64,000 nt of DNA from Marinobacter guineae (GCF_002744735.1 NZ_KZ319340.1:839030-903029), one strand, 5' to 3'. Counted from the stretch's first letter, positions 8,844-18,283 are shown. Numbers and translations: made by a program. The notes: generated by a model from the letters alone, not told the origin.

Positions 8844-9545
8844 ATGACACTGCTGAACCAGAAATACACGTCCGTCGAAGATGCCATCGCGATGATTCCC
8901 GATGGTGCTTCCATCATGGTCGGCGGCTTTGGCTCACCGGGCACCCCGTTCGCCTTGCTGGACGAACTGCTGGCCCAGGGCCAGAAGGGACTAACCCTGA
9001 TCAAAAACGACGCCAACGAGCCGGATATCGGGATCGGGCGGCTGATCCGTGCGGGTCGTGTGGATCGCCTGATCACCTCGCACATCGGCCTGAACCGTGT
9101 GGCGATTGAAGAAATGAACCAGGGTCGGCTGGCGGTGGAAATGTATCCCCAGGGCCTGCTGGCGGAGAAGATCCGCTGTGCCGGTGCCGGCCACCTCGGC
9201 TTCCTGACCGACATCGGGCTTGAGACCGAGATCGCGCAGCAACGGCGTGAACTGGAGCTTAACGGCCGCAAATGTGCCATCGAGCCCGCCATCACTGCGG
9301 ACTTTGCCCTGATTCATGCGGATGTCGCCGATACCTACGGCAACCTCGCTTACCGGGGCACGGCAATCAACTTCAACCCCCTGATGGCCATGGCTGCGGA
9401 CAAGGTGATTGCCCAGGCCTTCCGGGTGGAGTCACCGGGAGGCCTGAAACCCGAAGCCGTTCATACGCCCTGCGCCTTCGTTAACCATGTGGTCCGGGTC
9501 GATCCTGCCACCAGTGAACAGGGGATACGTGCCCATGCCGTCTGA
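8844..9545 (+). CDS. CoA-transferase subunit A (YodS-like)
   Basis: 233 residues of the alpha subunit of a family I CoA-transferase, related to 3-oxoacid or acetoacetate CoA-transferases. The glycine-rich VGGFGSPGTPFALLDEL near residue 28 is the family's CoA/substrate loop. It follows the aminotransferase after 6 nt and overlaps subunit B by 11 nt, so the two are translationally coupled. Together they would activate the oxo acid made upstream by moving CoA from a donor such as acetyl- or succinyl-CoA. Confidence 0.92.
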   Translation: MTLLNQKYTSVEDAIAMIPDGASIMVGGFGSPGTPFALLDELLAQGQKGLTLIKNDANEPDIGIGRLIRAGRVDRLITSHIGLNRVAIEEMNQGRLAVEMYPQGLLAEKIRCAGAGHLGFLTDIGLETEIAQQRRELELNGRKCAIEPAITADFALIHADVADTYGNLAYRGTAINFNPLMAMAADKVIAQAFRVESPGGLKPEAVHTPCAFVNHVVRVDPATSEQGIRAHAV

Positions 9546-10188
9546 TCAGGAAAGAATGCTTGCCCGCGCCGCCAGGGAAATCCTGCCCGGCCAGATAGTG
9601 AACCTGGGTATCGGTCTGCCGACGCGCTTGTTTCATTACATGCCCGAGGATCTGGAGGTGCTGGTGCACTCCGAGAACGGCGTGCTCGGCTGTCAGCCTC
9701 TGGGACTGGGCGTGGCCCCGGACTACGAGCTGATCGACTCCGGCGGAGCCTACATCGGTACCCGTCCGGGTGCCAGTGTGTTCGACAGTGCCCTGTCCTT
9801 TGCCATGATCCGGCGCAGCCGCGTGGACGTGACTTTCATGGGCGCGTTCGAGGTGGATCAGCAGGGCAACCTCGCCAACTGGAAAATCCCGGGCAAATTC
9901 TCTCCGGGTATCGGTGGGGCGATGGAACTGGCCCAGAAAGTCGAGAAGCTGGTGGTGCTGTGTTCACACAACGACAAGCACGGTAACCCGAAGATTCTCA
10001 AACAATGCAGATTGCCGCTCACAGCCCCCCGGTGTGTCTCGCTCATCGTGACCGAGAAGGCGGTAATGGAAGTGACGGAGAAAGGGCTGGAAGTGATTGA
10101 TCTCGCAGATGGTGTGGATGTGGAAAGCTTGCGCGCTGCCACGGAGGCCGAGCTGATCATTGATGAAAGCCGGCTCGGGAGATTCTGA
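9535..10188 (+). CDS. CoA-transferase subunit B (YodR-like)
   Basis: 217 residues of the beta subunit. The catalytic glutamate is E47 in VHSENGVLG, the S-E-N-G signature of family I CoA-transferases that forms the glutamyl-CoA thioester. A second GxG-type loop, VDVTFMGAFEVDQQGNLANW, follows. I placed the start at ATG 9535, inside the end of subunit A, because an AGGGG ribosome site lies just upstream; a longer frame starting at 9487 has no support. Its stop overlaps the next start (TGATG). Confidence 0.92.
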   Translation: MPSDQERMLARAAREILPGQIVNLGIGLPTRLFHYMPEDLEVLVHSENGVLGCQPLGLGVAPDYELIDSGGAYIGTRPGASVFDSALSFAMIRRSRVDVTFMGAFEVDQQGNLANWKIPGKFSPGIGGAMELAQKVEKLVVLCSHNDKHGNPKILKQCRLPLTAPRCVSLIVTEKAVMEVTEKGLEVIDLADGVDVESLRAATEAELIIDESRLGRF

Positions 10189-11471
10189 TGCTGACCGCCA
10201 TCGAACAACGCATTCTGGATTGTTGTGATGAGCTCATGGGCGACACCGTGGAGCTTACCCGTGAACTGGTGAGGGGGTATAGCGTTCTCGGCCGCGAGCA
10301 CAGCGCGCTGGAAACCATGGAGAGCTGGTTCCAGCGCCTGGATTTGCCGGTGGAACGCGTGGCGCTGGATGCCCCCGGTTTCTCGGAGCATCCCCATCGC
10401 GCCCCCACCGAATGGTCCAGTGAAGGCCGCTACAACGTCGTTTCCCGTCTTAATCCCTCCTCCAAAAAACCGCACCTGATCTTTAATGGCCACCTGGATG
10501 TGGTGCCGGCTGAGCCGACCGATATGTGGACCCGGTCACCCTGGGAGCCTTGGGAGAAGGATGGCTGGCTGTATGGTCGTGGCGCCGGTGATATGAAGGC
10601 AGGCATTGCCGCGATGGTGATGGCGGTCGAGGCGGTGCGCCAGGCCGGCGTGGAGATTGATTTCCCATTGACGTTGCAGACGGTCATCGAGGAAGAATGT
10701 ACCGGCAATGGCGCACTGGCCTGCCTTCATCAGGGCTACACCGGCGATTTTGTGCTGATTCCCGAGCCCTTCGGCGCCCAGATCTACAGTGGCCAGGTGG
10801 GCGTGCTCTGGTTCCGCATGCGCATCGATGGGGTGCCGGCTCACGTACTGGACACCAGGGCCGGTCGCAATGCCATCGAGACGCTTCAGACCTACCTGCC
10901 AGCGTTCAAGGCACTGGAAGAGGAAATCAACAGCCTGCCGCGTCCTGCGCCCTACGAGGCCAAGGCGCATCCGTTCAACCTGAGCATCGGCAAAATCGAG
11001 GGCGGCAACTGGGCTTCCAGCGTACCCGCTCACGCCATTCTGGAAGGCCGGGTTGGCTTCCCGCCGGGTACATCGCCCGATGAAATCATGACCCGGGTGC
11101 GTCAGGTGATCGCCGACCACCACCAAGCCCTGGGTGATGGCTCCCCGGAGCCACGCGTGGAGTTCCATGGCTTTCGCTCCGAGGGCCATCTGGTGGATCT
11201 CGAGACCCCAGGCATCCGGCTGCTGTCCCGGTGCCACGAGGATCTCGTGGGGGAGCCTCCGGCCCATTACCTCTCGACCTGTACCACCGACCTGCGGGCC
11301 TTTCATGTCTCTGGTGGCATCAACGGCACCTGCTATGGCCCCGTTGCCCAGCGCATCCACGGCGTGGATGAGTGTGTCGATATCGAGTCAATTCGCCAGG
11401 TTCTGACTACCTATGCCCTGTTCCTCAGTCGCTGGTCCACCGATACCGAATCTGCAAGGAGCGTGCTATGA
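10188..11471 (+). CDS. M20-family deacylase (ArgE/DapE-like, YodQ-like)
   Basis: 427 residues of a zinc-dependent amidohydrolase/peptidase. Metal-site motifs are FNGHLDVVP (His and Asp), GRGAGDMKAG with the bridging Asp, and VIEEECTGNG with the catalytic and metal glutamates; IPEPFG follows. The family removes acetyl, succinyl or other acyl groups from amino acid nitrogen. In this operon it would de-acylate an imported or internally acetylated amino compound, paired with the GNAT acetyltransferase encoded further down. Start overlaps the CoA-transferase B stop, and the end overlaps the thiolase start (ATGA). Confidence 0.9.
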   Translation: MLTAIEQRILDCCDELMGDTVELTRELVRGYSVLGREHSALETMESWFQRLDLPVERVALDAPGFSEHPHRAPTEWSSEGRYNVVSRLNPSSKKPHLIFNGHLDVVPAEPTDMWTRSPWEPWEKDGWLYGRGAGDMKAGIAAMVMAVEAVRQAGVEIDFPLTLQTVIEEECTGNGALACLHQGYTGDFVLIPEPFGAQIYSGQVGVLWFRMRIDGVPAHVLDTRAGRNAIETLQTYLPAFKALEEEINSLPRPAPYEAKAHPFNLSIGKIEGGNWASSVPAHAILEGRVGFPPGTSPDEIMTRVRQVIADHHQALGDGSPEPRVEFHGFRSEGHLVDLETPGIRLLSRCHEDLVGEPPAHYLSTCTTDLRAFHVSGGINGTCYGPVAQRIHGVDECVDIESIRQVLTTYALFLSRWSTDTESARSVL

Positions 11472-12643
11472 ACGACGCGTATATCGCCGACTTCGCCCGC
11501 TCGGCCTTCACCCGTGCCCATCCCCGCAAACCCGAGGTCGATGCCTGGTCCGGTCAGCGCGGCGACGTCCTGTTGGGCCAGGTAATTGACGCACTACTGG
11601 ATCGCTCCGGGGTGCCGGGAACCGCGGTCGAAGATTTGAGTGTAGGCTGCGCATTGCCGGTCAAGGATCAATGGAGTTTTGGCGGCCGCTACCCCCAGTG
11701 GCTGTCCGGAGTGGGCATCCAATGCCCATCCCGTCAGATTGACCAGCAATGCGGTTCCGGCCTGGCCGCACTGCGTTCCACTGCACGGGAGATCCAGACC
11801 GGGGCGATCGAAACCGGCCTGGCCGGTGGTTACGAGAATATGTCCCGCGTCCCGATGGGCCCCAGCCTGTTCCAGGAGGGGGTGTTGACCGTCCCGGAGC
11901 CCCTGCAACAGAAAGAGCTTGATCTGACGGTCGCCATGAATATGGGCCTGACCGCCGAGCGGCTGGCGCGGGAGACCAGGATAAGTCGTGAGGAGATGGA
12001 CGCCTTCGCGGTCCGGTCCCATCAACGGGCGGCCCGGGCCGAGCAGGACGGCTGGTTTGCAGGGGAGCGTCTGGCACTCAGGAATCCGGCCGGTGCCCTC
12101 GTCGCCCAGGACGCCAACATCCGACCGGACACCAGCGCTGAGCGCCTCGCCGAACTCAAGCCCGCATTCTCCGAGGACGGCCAGGTGACGGCCGGCAACA
12201 GTTCGCCACTGACCTCTGGAGCTGGTGCGGCACTGCTGATGTCCGAGGCCGCGCTGAGCCGGTTCGGTCTGTCGCCGATTGCCAGACTTGTGGCGATTGC
12301 CGACTGCGGCGTAACGCCCGAATGCATGGGCGCCGGCGCGGCGGTGGCGGCGAAGCGTGTACTCAAGGCCGCTGGCCTGAGCGCCGGTGATATCGGAGCC
12401 TGGGAAATCAATGAGGCGTTCAGCGCCGTGCCGCTTTACGCCATCCGTTCTCTGGACATCGACCCGGAGCGGGTAAACATCTTCGGCGGCGCCCTGGCGC
12501 TCGGACATCCATTGGGCGCGACAGGCGTTCGTCTGGCGGGCACGCTGGCGCGCACCTTGCAACACCGGAGTGAACGCTACGGATGCGCAGCGGCCTGCAT
12601 TGGTGGCGGCCAGGGGATCGCGATGATTATCGAGCGGTGCTGA
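11468..12643 (+). CDS. thiolase (acetyl-CoA acyltransferase)
   Basis: 391 residues of a degradative or acetoacetyl-CoA-type thiolase. The acyl-accepting cysteine is C95 in DQQCGSGLA. The C-terminal catalytic motifs are EINEAFSAVP, GGALALGHPLGATGVR and AACIGGGQG. The ATG at 11468 overlaps the M20 stop by 4 nt (ATGA), so the long upstream extension of the frame is not coding. In context it would cleave the beta-ketoacyl-CoA produced after deamination and CoA transfer, releasing acetyl-CoA. Confidence 0.94.
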   Translation: MNDAYIADFARSAFTRAHPRKPEVDAWSGQRGDVLLGQVIDALLDRSGVPGTAVEDLSVGCALPVKDQWSFGGRYPQWLSGVGIQCPSRQIDQQCGSGLAALRSTAREIQTGAIETGLAGGYENMSRVPMGPSLFQEGVLTVPEPLQQKELDLTVAMNMGLTAERLARETRISREEMDAFAVRSHQRAARAEQDGWFAGERLALRNPAGALVAQDANIRPDTSAERLAELKPAFSEDGQVTAGNSSPLTSGAGAALLMSEAALSRFGLSPIARLVAIADCGVTPECMGAGAAVAAKRVLKAAGLSAGDIGAWEINEAFSAVPLYAIRSLDIDPERVNIFGGALALGHPLGATGVRLAGTLARTLQHRSERYGCAAACIGGGQGIAMIIERC

Positions 12644-12678
12644 CCTTTGCAGCTACAACGGCCAACAAGGATTAAACA

Positions 12679-13332
12679 ATGACGTCGTTTTTTGAAAACC
12701 TGATATCCACCTTTCCGGCTTTTATGGAAGCCGCCTGGATGACTCTGCGCCTGACCGGGGTTTCGCTGGTCCTGGCCCTGGTCATCGGGCTGATTTTTGC
12801 ACTGATAAAGGTCACCGGTGTCCGCTGGCTGGGCCTGATCTACAACGGGTATGTGGGCATTATCCGTGGTACGCCGCTGATCGTTCAGATCATGTGGCTG
12901 TACTTCGGCATAACCAACATCGTTGTGCTCTCGGCTTTCTGGGCCGGCACCATCGCCCTCGCCATTCACAGCGGTGCCTATATCGCCGAAATCTTCCGTG
13001 GCTGCATCCAGTCGGTGGACAAGGGGCAAATGGAGGCTGCGGAATCCCTGGGAATGAAGCGGGCTCTGGCCATGCGTCGGGTGATCCTGCCCCAGGCTCT
13101 GAAACGGGCCATCCCACCGCTGGGTAACCAGTTCATCATCGGTCTCAAGGACTCGTCGCTGGTGGCTTTCATTGGCATCACGGAAATCTTCAGCCTGTCC
13201 ATGGATAACGCTGCCGTGACCTTCAAGCAGCTTGAGTTCTACACCATCGCAGGCCTGTATTACCTGGCCATGGTCGCCATGGTCACCTTTGTTCTGAGCC
13301 GCGTTGAAAACCGGATGGATACAGCCAAATGA
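12679..13332 (+). CDS. polar amino acid ABC transporter permease
   Basis: 217 residues of a HisM/GlnP-type inner membrane permease with about five helices and the conserved EAA loop ([22 protein letters not shown]) that docks the ATPase. The stop overlaps the ATPase start by 4 nt. Only one permease gene is present, so the channel is probably a homodimer. It brings the operon's substrate in across the inner membrane. Confidence 0.93.
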   Translation: MTSFFENLISTFPAFMEAAWMTLRLTGVSLVLALVIGLIFALIKVTGVRWLGLIYNGYVGIIRGTPLIVQIMWLYFGITNIVVLSAFWAGTIALAIHSGAYIAEIFRGCIQSVDKGQMEAAESLGMKRALAMRRVILPQALKRAIPPLGNQFIIGLKDSSLVAFIGITEIFSLSMDNAAVTFKQLEFYTIAGLYYLAMVAMVTFVLSRVENRMDTAK

Positions 13333-14051
13333 TCAAAGTCGAGCAACTCCACAAGTACTTCGGTGACCTCCACGTTCTCAAGGGTGTCGACCTTGAGGTG
13401 GCCCCCCAGGAAGTGGTGGTCATGATCGGTGCCAGCGGGTCGGGCAAGAGTACGCTGCTGCGCTGCCTCAACTTCCTCGAGATGAAGAACCAGGGGCGCA
13501 TCCTGATTGATGGCAAGGAAGTGGACCCGGCCACCACACCCTTGAACAAGGTGCGTGAGCACGTCGGCATGGTGTTCCAGCATTTCAACCTGTTCCCGCA
13601 CATGACCGTGCTGGAAAACGTCATCGAAGCGCCGGTCCACGTCAAGAAGGTCCCTCGGGCCGAGGCCCTCAAGCGCGGCCGGGAATTGCTTGAAAAGGTC
13701 GGCCTTGGTGACAAGGGCGACGTCTACCCGGAGAAACTGTCCGGCGGGCAGAAACAGCGCGTGGCTATTGCCCGCGCTCTGGCGATGGAGCCGTCGGTCA
13801 TGCTGTTCGATGAGCCCACATCCGCCCTTGATCCCGAACTCGTAGGCGAAGTGCTTGAAGTCATGAAGAGCCTGGCCGCCGACGGCATGACTATGGTGGT
13901 GGTGACCCATGAGATGGGCTTCGCCCGGGAGGTCGCCGACCGCGTCGTCTTCCTGGATAACGGGCAGATTGCAGAGCAGGGGGACCCGGAAACCTTCTTC
14001 AGTAATCCCCGGCACCCCAAAGCGCAACAGTTTCTCAGTCGGGTGCTGTAA
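13329..14051 (+). CDS. polar amino acid ABC transporter ATP-binding protein
   Basis: 240 residues of the GlnQ/HisP family. Walker A is GASGSGKST near residue 36, the Q-loop is [10 protein letters not shown], the signature [16 protein letters not shown], Walker [15 protein letters not shown] and the H-loop VVTHEMGFA. It overlaps the permease gene and is followed 3 nt later by the GNAT gene. Paired with the permease upstream and the binding protein at 14542. Confidence 0.95.
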   Translation: MIKVEQLHKYFGDLHVLKGVDLEVAPQEVVVMIGASGSGKSTLLRCLNFLEMKNQGRILIDGKEVDPATTPLNKVREHVGMVFQHFNLFPHMTVLENVIEAPVHVKKVPRAEALKRGRELLEKVGLGDKGDVYPEKLSGGQKQRVAIARALAMEPSVMLFDEPTSALDPELVGEVLEVMKSLAADGMTMVVVTHEMGFAREVADRVVFLDNGQIAEQGDPETFFSNPRHPKAQQFLSRVL

Positions 14052-14054
14052 GCC

Positions 14055-14516
14055 ATGAGTATCGCGATCCAGGCGCTGGAACCGCGTTTTATCGATCAGC
14101 TGGCAGCCTGGCACCAGGCCCAGTGGTATCACCTCGACGACTCGGTGAACGAGGCCGTCCGTCGGAAACGGCTCGCCGAGCACTGTGACACCCGTTCGCT
14201 ACCGGCCACCTTCGTTGCCCTCGAGGACGGCGAACTGGTCGGCAGCATCTGCCTGGTGGCACATGACACGTCGGATCGGCCGCAGTATTCGCCCTGGCTA
14301 TCGCGAATCTTTGTGGCACCGGAACACCGAGGCAAGGGGGTCGGCAAGGCCCTGATCGACCGGGCCAAGGCGGAAATGCGTCGACAGGGCCACGACGCGC
14401 TTTACCTGATCACGGAGGATAAGGGCCCTTATTACGCCCGGATGGGTTGGATAAACGTCGAAAACTACAAACTCAACGACCACCCAGTGGAAATTATGAA
14501 GATCTCATTGCACTGA
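14055..14516 (+). CDS. GNAT-family N-acetyltransferase
   Basis: 153 residues of the GNAT fold. The acetyl-CoA-binding motif A reads LSRIFVAPEHRGKGVGKAL (R/Q-x-x-G-x-G/A), and the C-terminal YYARMGWINVENYK matches motif B. It sits between the ABC ATPase and the binding protein genes, clearly inside the operon. Together with the M20 deacylase it forms an acetylation/deacetylation pair; B. subtilis yodP (beta-lysine acetyltransferase) is the analogous neighbour of yodQ. It is much shorter than YodP, so equivalence of substrate is only inference. Confidence 0.88.
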   Translation: MSIAIQALEPRFIDQLAAWHQAQWYHLDDSVNEAVRRKRLAEHCDTRSLPATFVALEDGELVGSICLVAHDTSDRPQYSPWLSRIFVAPEHRGKGVGKALIDRAKAEMRRQGHDALYLITEDKGPYYARMGWINVENYKLNDHPVEIMKISLH

Positions 14517-14541
14517 TCTTCTTCAAAGAGAGGGGAACACG

Positions 14542-15315
14542 ATGAAAAAACTGATCCGTAACTTGATTGGGGCGACCAGTGCGCTGGTCATCGCCGTCAC
14601 CATCAACATAACGCACGTGGACACCGCGAAGGCCGCCGATAAAGAGGTCTTTACCTACGCCATGACCGGTCTTTATCCGCCCTTCAGCTTCCGTCAAAGC
14701 GGCGATCTTTACGGTTTTGACATGGAGGTCGGGCAGGCGCTGGCCGAGGAAATGGGTATGCAGCCGAATCCGGTCTCCAATCCCTGGCAGACCCTGATCG
14801 CGGCACTCAAGTCGGATCGCTTTGATGCCATTATCGGCAGCATGGCCATCACCGAGGAGCGCCTGAAACAGGTGAACTTCACCGATCCGTACTACAGCTC
14901 CGGGGCTCAGGTTTTCGTCAGCACCGATAATGACGAAATCACCGAGGTTGAGGGTATCCGTGGCAAGACCATTGGCGTTCTGGTTTCCAGCAGCTTCGCC
15001 AAGGCCGCCCGCGAGTACAGTGACAACATCACCACTTATACCGACGACGTCACTGCGCTGCGGGATCTCACCGTGGGTGGTCGCGTGGACGCGGTGATCA
15101 CCGATCAGCTGATCGGCGAGAATGCCATCCTGAACGCCGGCCTGGAGGTCAAGCCGCTGGGCGATCCGATCTACGTTGATGACATCGGAATTGCGGTCAA
15201 CAAGGGCAACGAGGCCTTTCTTGAGAAGCTCAACCAGGCTCTGGCAAAGATCAAGGCTAACGGCAAGTACGAAGAGATCAGCGAGAAGTACTTCGGTCGC
15301 AATATCGCCGAGTAA
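14542..15315 (+). CDS. amino acid ABC transporter substrate-binding protein
   Basis: 257 residues of the family 3 periplasmic binding proteins. A signal peptide (MKKLIRNLIGATSALVIAVT, cleavage near AKA-AD) is followed by TYAMTGLYPPFSFRQSGDLYGFDMEV, the standard lobe 1 opening, and DRFDAIIGSMAITEERLKQV in the ligand region. A strong ribosome site (AGAGGGG) precedes the ATG. It is the last gene of the operon, which ends in a shared terminator with gabT. The presence of a dedicated receptor shows the pathway substrate is taken from outside. Confidence 0.93.
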   Translation: MKKLIRNLIGATSALVIAVTINITHVDTAKAADKEVFTYAMTGLYPPFSFRQSGDLYGFDMEVGQALAEEMGMQPNPVSNPWQTLIAALKSDRFDAIIGSMAITEERLKQVNFTDPYYSSGAQVFVSTDNDEITEVEGIRGKTIGVLVSSSFAKAAREYSDNITTYTDDVTALRDLTVGGRVDAVITDQLIGENAILNAGLEVKPLGDPIYVDDIGIAVNKGNEAFLEKLNQALAKIKANGKYEEISEKYFGRNIAE

Positions 15316-15343
15316 GCATCCACCTGAGCGAGCGAAAAGCGCC

Positions 15344-15377
15344 GTCGGGTCGGGGTGAGTTACCCCGACCCGACCTT
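15344..15377. terminator. bidirectional terminator between the ABC operon and gabT
   Basis: A perfect 12-bp GC-rich inverted repeat (GTCGGGTCGGGG 15344-15355 with 15363-15374), extended by one T-A pair and closed by a five-base loop. It lies between the convergent binding protein gene (stop 15315) and gabT (stop 15379). The T-run is short, but the stem is strong enough to serve both directions. Confidence 0.7.
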
Positions 15378-15378
15378 A

Positions 15379-16650
15379 TTAACACAGCGCTTCAAGTGCC
15401 CCTTCAATTACATTCAAGCCTTCCTCCAGAACCCAATCCTCGACCGTGATCGGTACCAGAATACGAATGGTGTTGCCGTAAAAACCGCAGGACAGCAGGA
15501 TCAGGCCATGCTCACGTGCTTTGGCGCACACTGCCCCGGTGAGGGCAGGATCGGGATTGCCATCGCTGTCGAGCAGTTCGAAGGCGGCCATCGCCCCCAG
15601 GTTGCGGGCATGACCCACCCGGTCAAAGCGTTGTTCCCACGCGGCAAAACGGTCGGCCAGTTTTTCTCCGAGTACGGCACTGCGTTCGAGGATATTTTCT
15701 TCCTCGATAACTTCGATCACTGCCAGTGCAGCTGCGCAAGAGAGCGGATTGCCACTGTAGGTGCCGCCAAGGGAGTTGGGGCCAGAGCCGTCCATCACTT
15801 CGGCCTTGCCGACCACCGCTGACAGAGGCATGCCGTTGGCCAGGCTCTTGGCGGTGGTGAGCAGATCCGCCTCGATGCCACTGTGTTCCAGAGCAAAGAG
15901 CTTGCCGGTGCGGGCGAAGCCGGACTGTACCTCATCCACGACCAGCAGGATGCCGTGCTCATCGCAGAGCTCACGTAATGCCCTAAGGTAGGCCGGGGAG
16001 GCGATGTAGAAGCCGCCTTCACCCTGCACCGGTTCAATCACGATGGCCGCGGTCCGGTGTGGAGCGATATCGGTCTTGAACAGGGTGCGCAGGGCTTTCA
16101 GTGACGCTTCTTCACTGACGCCATGAATCGGATTCGGGTAGGGCGCCCGGAAAACATCGCCGGGCATCGGGCCGAAGTCGTTCTTGTAGGGTAGCACCTT
16201 CCCGGTCATGGCCAGGGTCATCATGGTGCGGCCGTGGAAGGCGCCATCAAAGGTAACAATGCCGGTGCGACCGGTGGCGGCCCTGGCAATCTTGATAGCG
16301 TTCTCCAGCGCCTCGGCGCCGGTGTTGACCAGCATTGCCTTGCGCTTGGGGCCTCGTACCGGCGCCAGCTGGCAAAGCTTCTGGCAGAGCTGGACGTAGG
16401 GCGCGTAAGAGATGACTGCGGCGCTGGTGTGCATGACCTTGTCCAGCTGCGCCCGGACGGCGTCGACAATTTTCGGATGGCGGTGACCCAGGTTGAGCAC
16501 GCCAATACCGCCGGCAAAATCGATCCAGCGTTGGCCGTCGGCATCCCAGAGTTCGGCATTCTGGGCCCGATCGGCAAATTCGGTAGTGGGAGTCGCCGCG
16601 CCGAACGCGACGTACTCTTCTTTCAGGGCGTTGAGTTCTGCGTTGTTCAT
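15379..16650 (-). CDS. gabT: 4-aminobutyrate (or 5-aminovalerate) aminotransferase
   Basis: 423 residues of class III aminotransferase. The PLP lysine is K268 in LLTTAKSLANGMPLSA, preceded by LLVVDEVQSGFARTGKLFA. NTGAEALENAIKIARAATGR and EPVQGEGGFY are typical of GABA transaminases. It converts GABA plus 2-oxoglutarate to succinate semialdehyde plus glutamate, feeding the dehydrogenase encoded 59 nt upstream on the same strand. The pair is divergent from a GabR-like regulator. 5-aminovalerate from lysine breakdown is also accepted by many homologues. Confidence 0.93.
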   Translation of the reverse strand: MNNAELNALKEEYVAFGAATPTTEFADRAQNAELWDADGQRWIDFAGGIGVLNLGHRHPKIVDAVRAQLDKVMHTSAAVISYAPYVQLCQKLCQLAPVRGPKRKAMLVNTGAEALENAIKIARAATGRTGIVTFDGAFHGRTMMTLAMTGKVLPYKNDFGPMPGDVFRAPYPNPIHGVSEEASLKALRTLFKTDIAPHRTAAIVIEPVQGEGGFYIASPAYLRALRELCDEHGILLVVDEVQSGFARTGKLFALEHSGIEADLLTTAKSLANGMPLSAVVGKAEVMDGSGPNSLGGTYSGNPLSCAAALAVIEVIEEENILERSAVLGEKLADRFAAWEQRFDRVGHARNLGAMAAFELLDSDGNPDPALTGAVCAKAREHGLILLSCGFYGNTIRILVPITVEDWVLEEGLNVIEGALEALC

Positions 16651-16709
16651 GGTGTTATCTCTCGTAAGTGTTGCGTGATGTCATGCACAGGAGCCTGCCC
16701 GGGCACCCA

Positions 16710-18176
16710 TTACAGGCCGCCCAGGCAGACGTACTTGAGTTCGGTGAATTCATCCAGGCCATGGTGGGAGCCCTCGCGCCCGAGGCCGGATTCCTTCACC
16801 CCGCCAAACGGTGCCAGTTCGCTGGAGATCAGGCCTTCGTTGACCCCCACCATGCCGTACTCCAGGCCCTCGAGGGTGTGCCAGATACGCCGGTAGTCTG
16901 TGGCATAGAGGTAGGCCGCCAGGCCTGAGGGGGTGTCATTTGCCATGGCAATGGCTTCCTCGGCAGTGTGGAACCGGAAGACCGGCGCCAGCGGTCCAAA
17001 CGTTTCCTCGGTGGCGACGGCCATGTCAGGGGTTACATCGGCGAGCACGGTCGGGGTGAAAAAGTTGGGTCCCAGCTCATGCGGCTGACCTCCGCCGGTT
17101 ACCCGGGCGCCCTTGGCGACGGCGTCGTCCACATGACGTTGAACTTTGTCGATGGCGGACCGGTTGATGAGGGGGCCAACGGCGATGCCGTCCTCCAGGC
17201 CGTTGCCGACTTTCAGTTCGGCAACCCGGGTTGTCAGCTTCTCCAGAAAGGCGTCATAGACGCCGTCCTGCACCAGAAAACGGTTGGTGCAGACACAGGT
17301 CTGGCCGGCATTACGGAATTTGGAGGCAATTGCTCCGTCAACGGCGGCGTCCAGGTCGGCATCATCAAACACGATAAAGGGGGCGTTGCCACCCAGCTCC
17401 ATGGCGGTTTTCTTTACCGTCGAGGCGCATTGAGCCAACAGTTTCTTGCCGACGGCGGTGGAGCCTGTGAAGGACAGTTTGCGCACCCGCGGATCGGTGC
17501 TTAGCACTTCGCCCACCGCGACCGGTTCGGAAGCCGTGACCACGTTGATTACGCCCTTCGGGACGCCGGCCTCCAGAGCCAGCCGGGCGAGAGCCAGGGC
17601 CGTGAGTGGCGTGGCTTCGGCGGGTTTGATCACTACCGTGCAGCCGGCGGCAATGGCCGGGGCGCACTTGCGGGTGATCATGGCCATGGGAAAGTTCCAG
17701 GGGGTAATGGCAGCAACCACACCCACTGGCTCGCGCATCACCAGTATGCGCTTGTCCGGACCCTGGCCCGGTAGCGTTTCCCCGGCCATCCGCTTGGCTT
17801 CCTCGCCGAAGAACTCGATGAACGAAGCGCCATAGGTTACTTCACCCCGAGCTTCTGCCAGCGGCTTGCCCTGTTCCAGGGTCATCAGGCGGGCCAGCTC
17901 ATCGGTATGTGCAGTAACGAGCTCGAACCACCGGCGCAGGATGCCGGCACGTTGCTTGGCAGGTACGCGTTTCCAGGACTGACCTGAAAGCTCCGCCGCC
18001 GCAACCGCTGCGCGGGTATCGTCTGCATTGCATTCGGCGACCCTGGCGAGGATCTCGCCGGTTGCGGGGTTGGTGACCTCAAAGCGCTCCTCGCGCTGGC
18101 ACCAGTGCTGGCCGATCAGGGCGGGCACCTCGTCATTCAGCACGCTGGTTAACAAAGGCGTATCTAGTGGAGACAT
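16710..18176 (-). CDS. gabD: succinate-semialdehyde dehydrogenase (NADP-type)
   Basis: 488 residues of the aldehyde dehydrogenase family. The general-base glutamate is in MELGGNAPFIVFDDAD, the nucleophile is C294 in RNAGQTCVCTNR, and the cofactor-binding FTGSTAVGKKL lies between them. Length and motifs fit GabD, which oxidises succinate semialdehyde to succinate, or glutarate semialdehyde to glutarate. The start at 18176 (MSPLDTPLLTSVL) has AGAGGA upstream; the longer frame runs into the operator region and is rejected. First gene of the gabD-gabT operon. Confidence 0.95.
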   Translation of the reverse strand: MSPLDTPLLTSVLNDEVPALIGQHWCQREERFEVTNPATGEILARVAECNADDTRAAVAAAELSGQSWKRVPAKQRAGILRRWFELVTAHTDELARLMTLEQGKPLAEARGEVTYGASFIEFFGEEAKRMAGETLPGQGPDKRILVMREPVGVVAAITPWNFPMAMITRKCAPAIAAGCTVVIKPAEATPLTALALARLALEAGVPKGVINVVTASEPVAVGEVLSTDPRVRKLSFTGSTAVGKKLLAQCASTVKKTAMELGGNAPFIVFDDADLDAAVDGAIASKFRNAGQTCVCTNRFLVQDGVYDAFLEKLTTRVAELKVGNGLEDGIAVGPLINRSAIDKVQRHVDDAVAKGARVTGGGQPHELGPNFFTPTVLADVTPDMAVATEETFGPLAPVFRFHTAEEAIAMANDTPSGLAAYLYATDYRRIWHTLEGLEYGMVGVNEGLISSELAPFGGVKESGLGREGSHHGLDEFTELKYVCLGGL

Positions 18177-18214
18177 GAACCGATTCCTCTCGAAAGTAAC
18201 TGGAATGCCAGGCA

Positions 18215-18234
18215 CCCTAGCAGGTACGCTAGGG
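18215..18234. promoter_or_regulatory. inverted repeat in the gabD/regulator intergenic region
   Basis: CCCTAGC (18215-18221) and GCTAGGG (18228-18234) form a perfect 7-bp inverted repeat around six bases, with further flanking CCAGG/CCTGG complementarity. It lies 38 bp upstream of gabD and is a plausible operator or leader hairpin. Confidence 0.5.
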
Positions 18235-18265
18235 CCTGGACATGAACCACTTTCGAGTTCAACTG

Positions 18266-18283
18266 GACCACTTTGATGTGGTC
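18266..18283. promoter_or_regulatory. palindrome next to the MocR-type regulator start
   Basis: GACCAC-N6-GTGGTC is perfectly palindromic and ends 20 bp before the regulator ATG. The related CCACTTT word also occurs at 18247-18253, giving a direct repeat of CCACTTT 21 bp apart. Directly repeated operator words are usual for GabR/MocR proteins, so this region is the best candidate for the regulator's own site. Confidence 0.5.
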
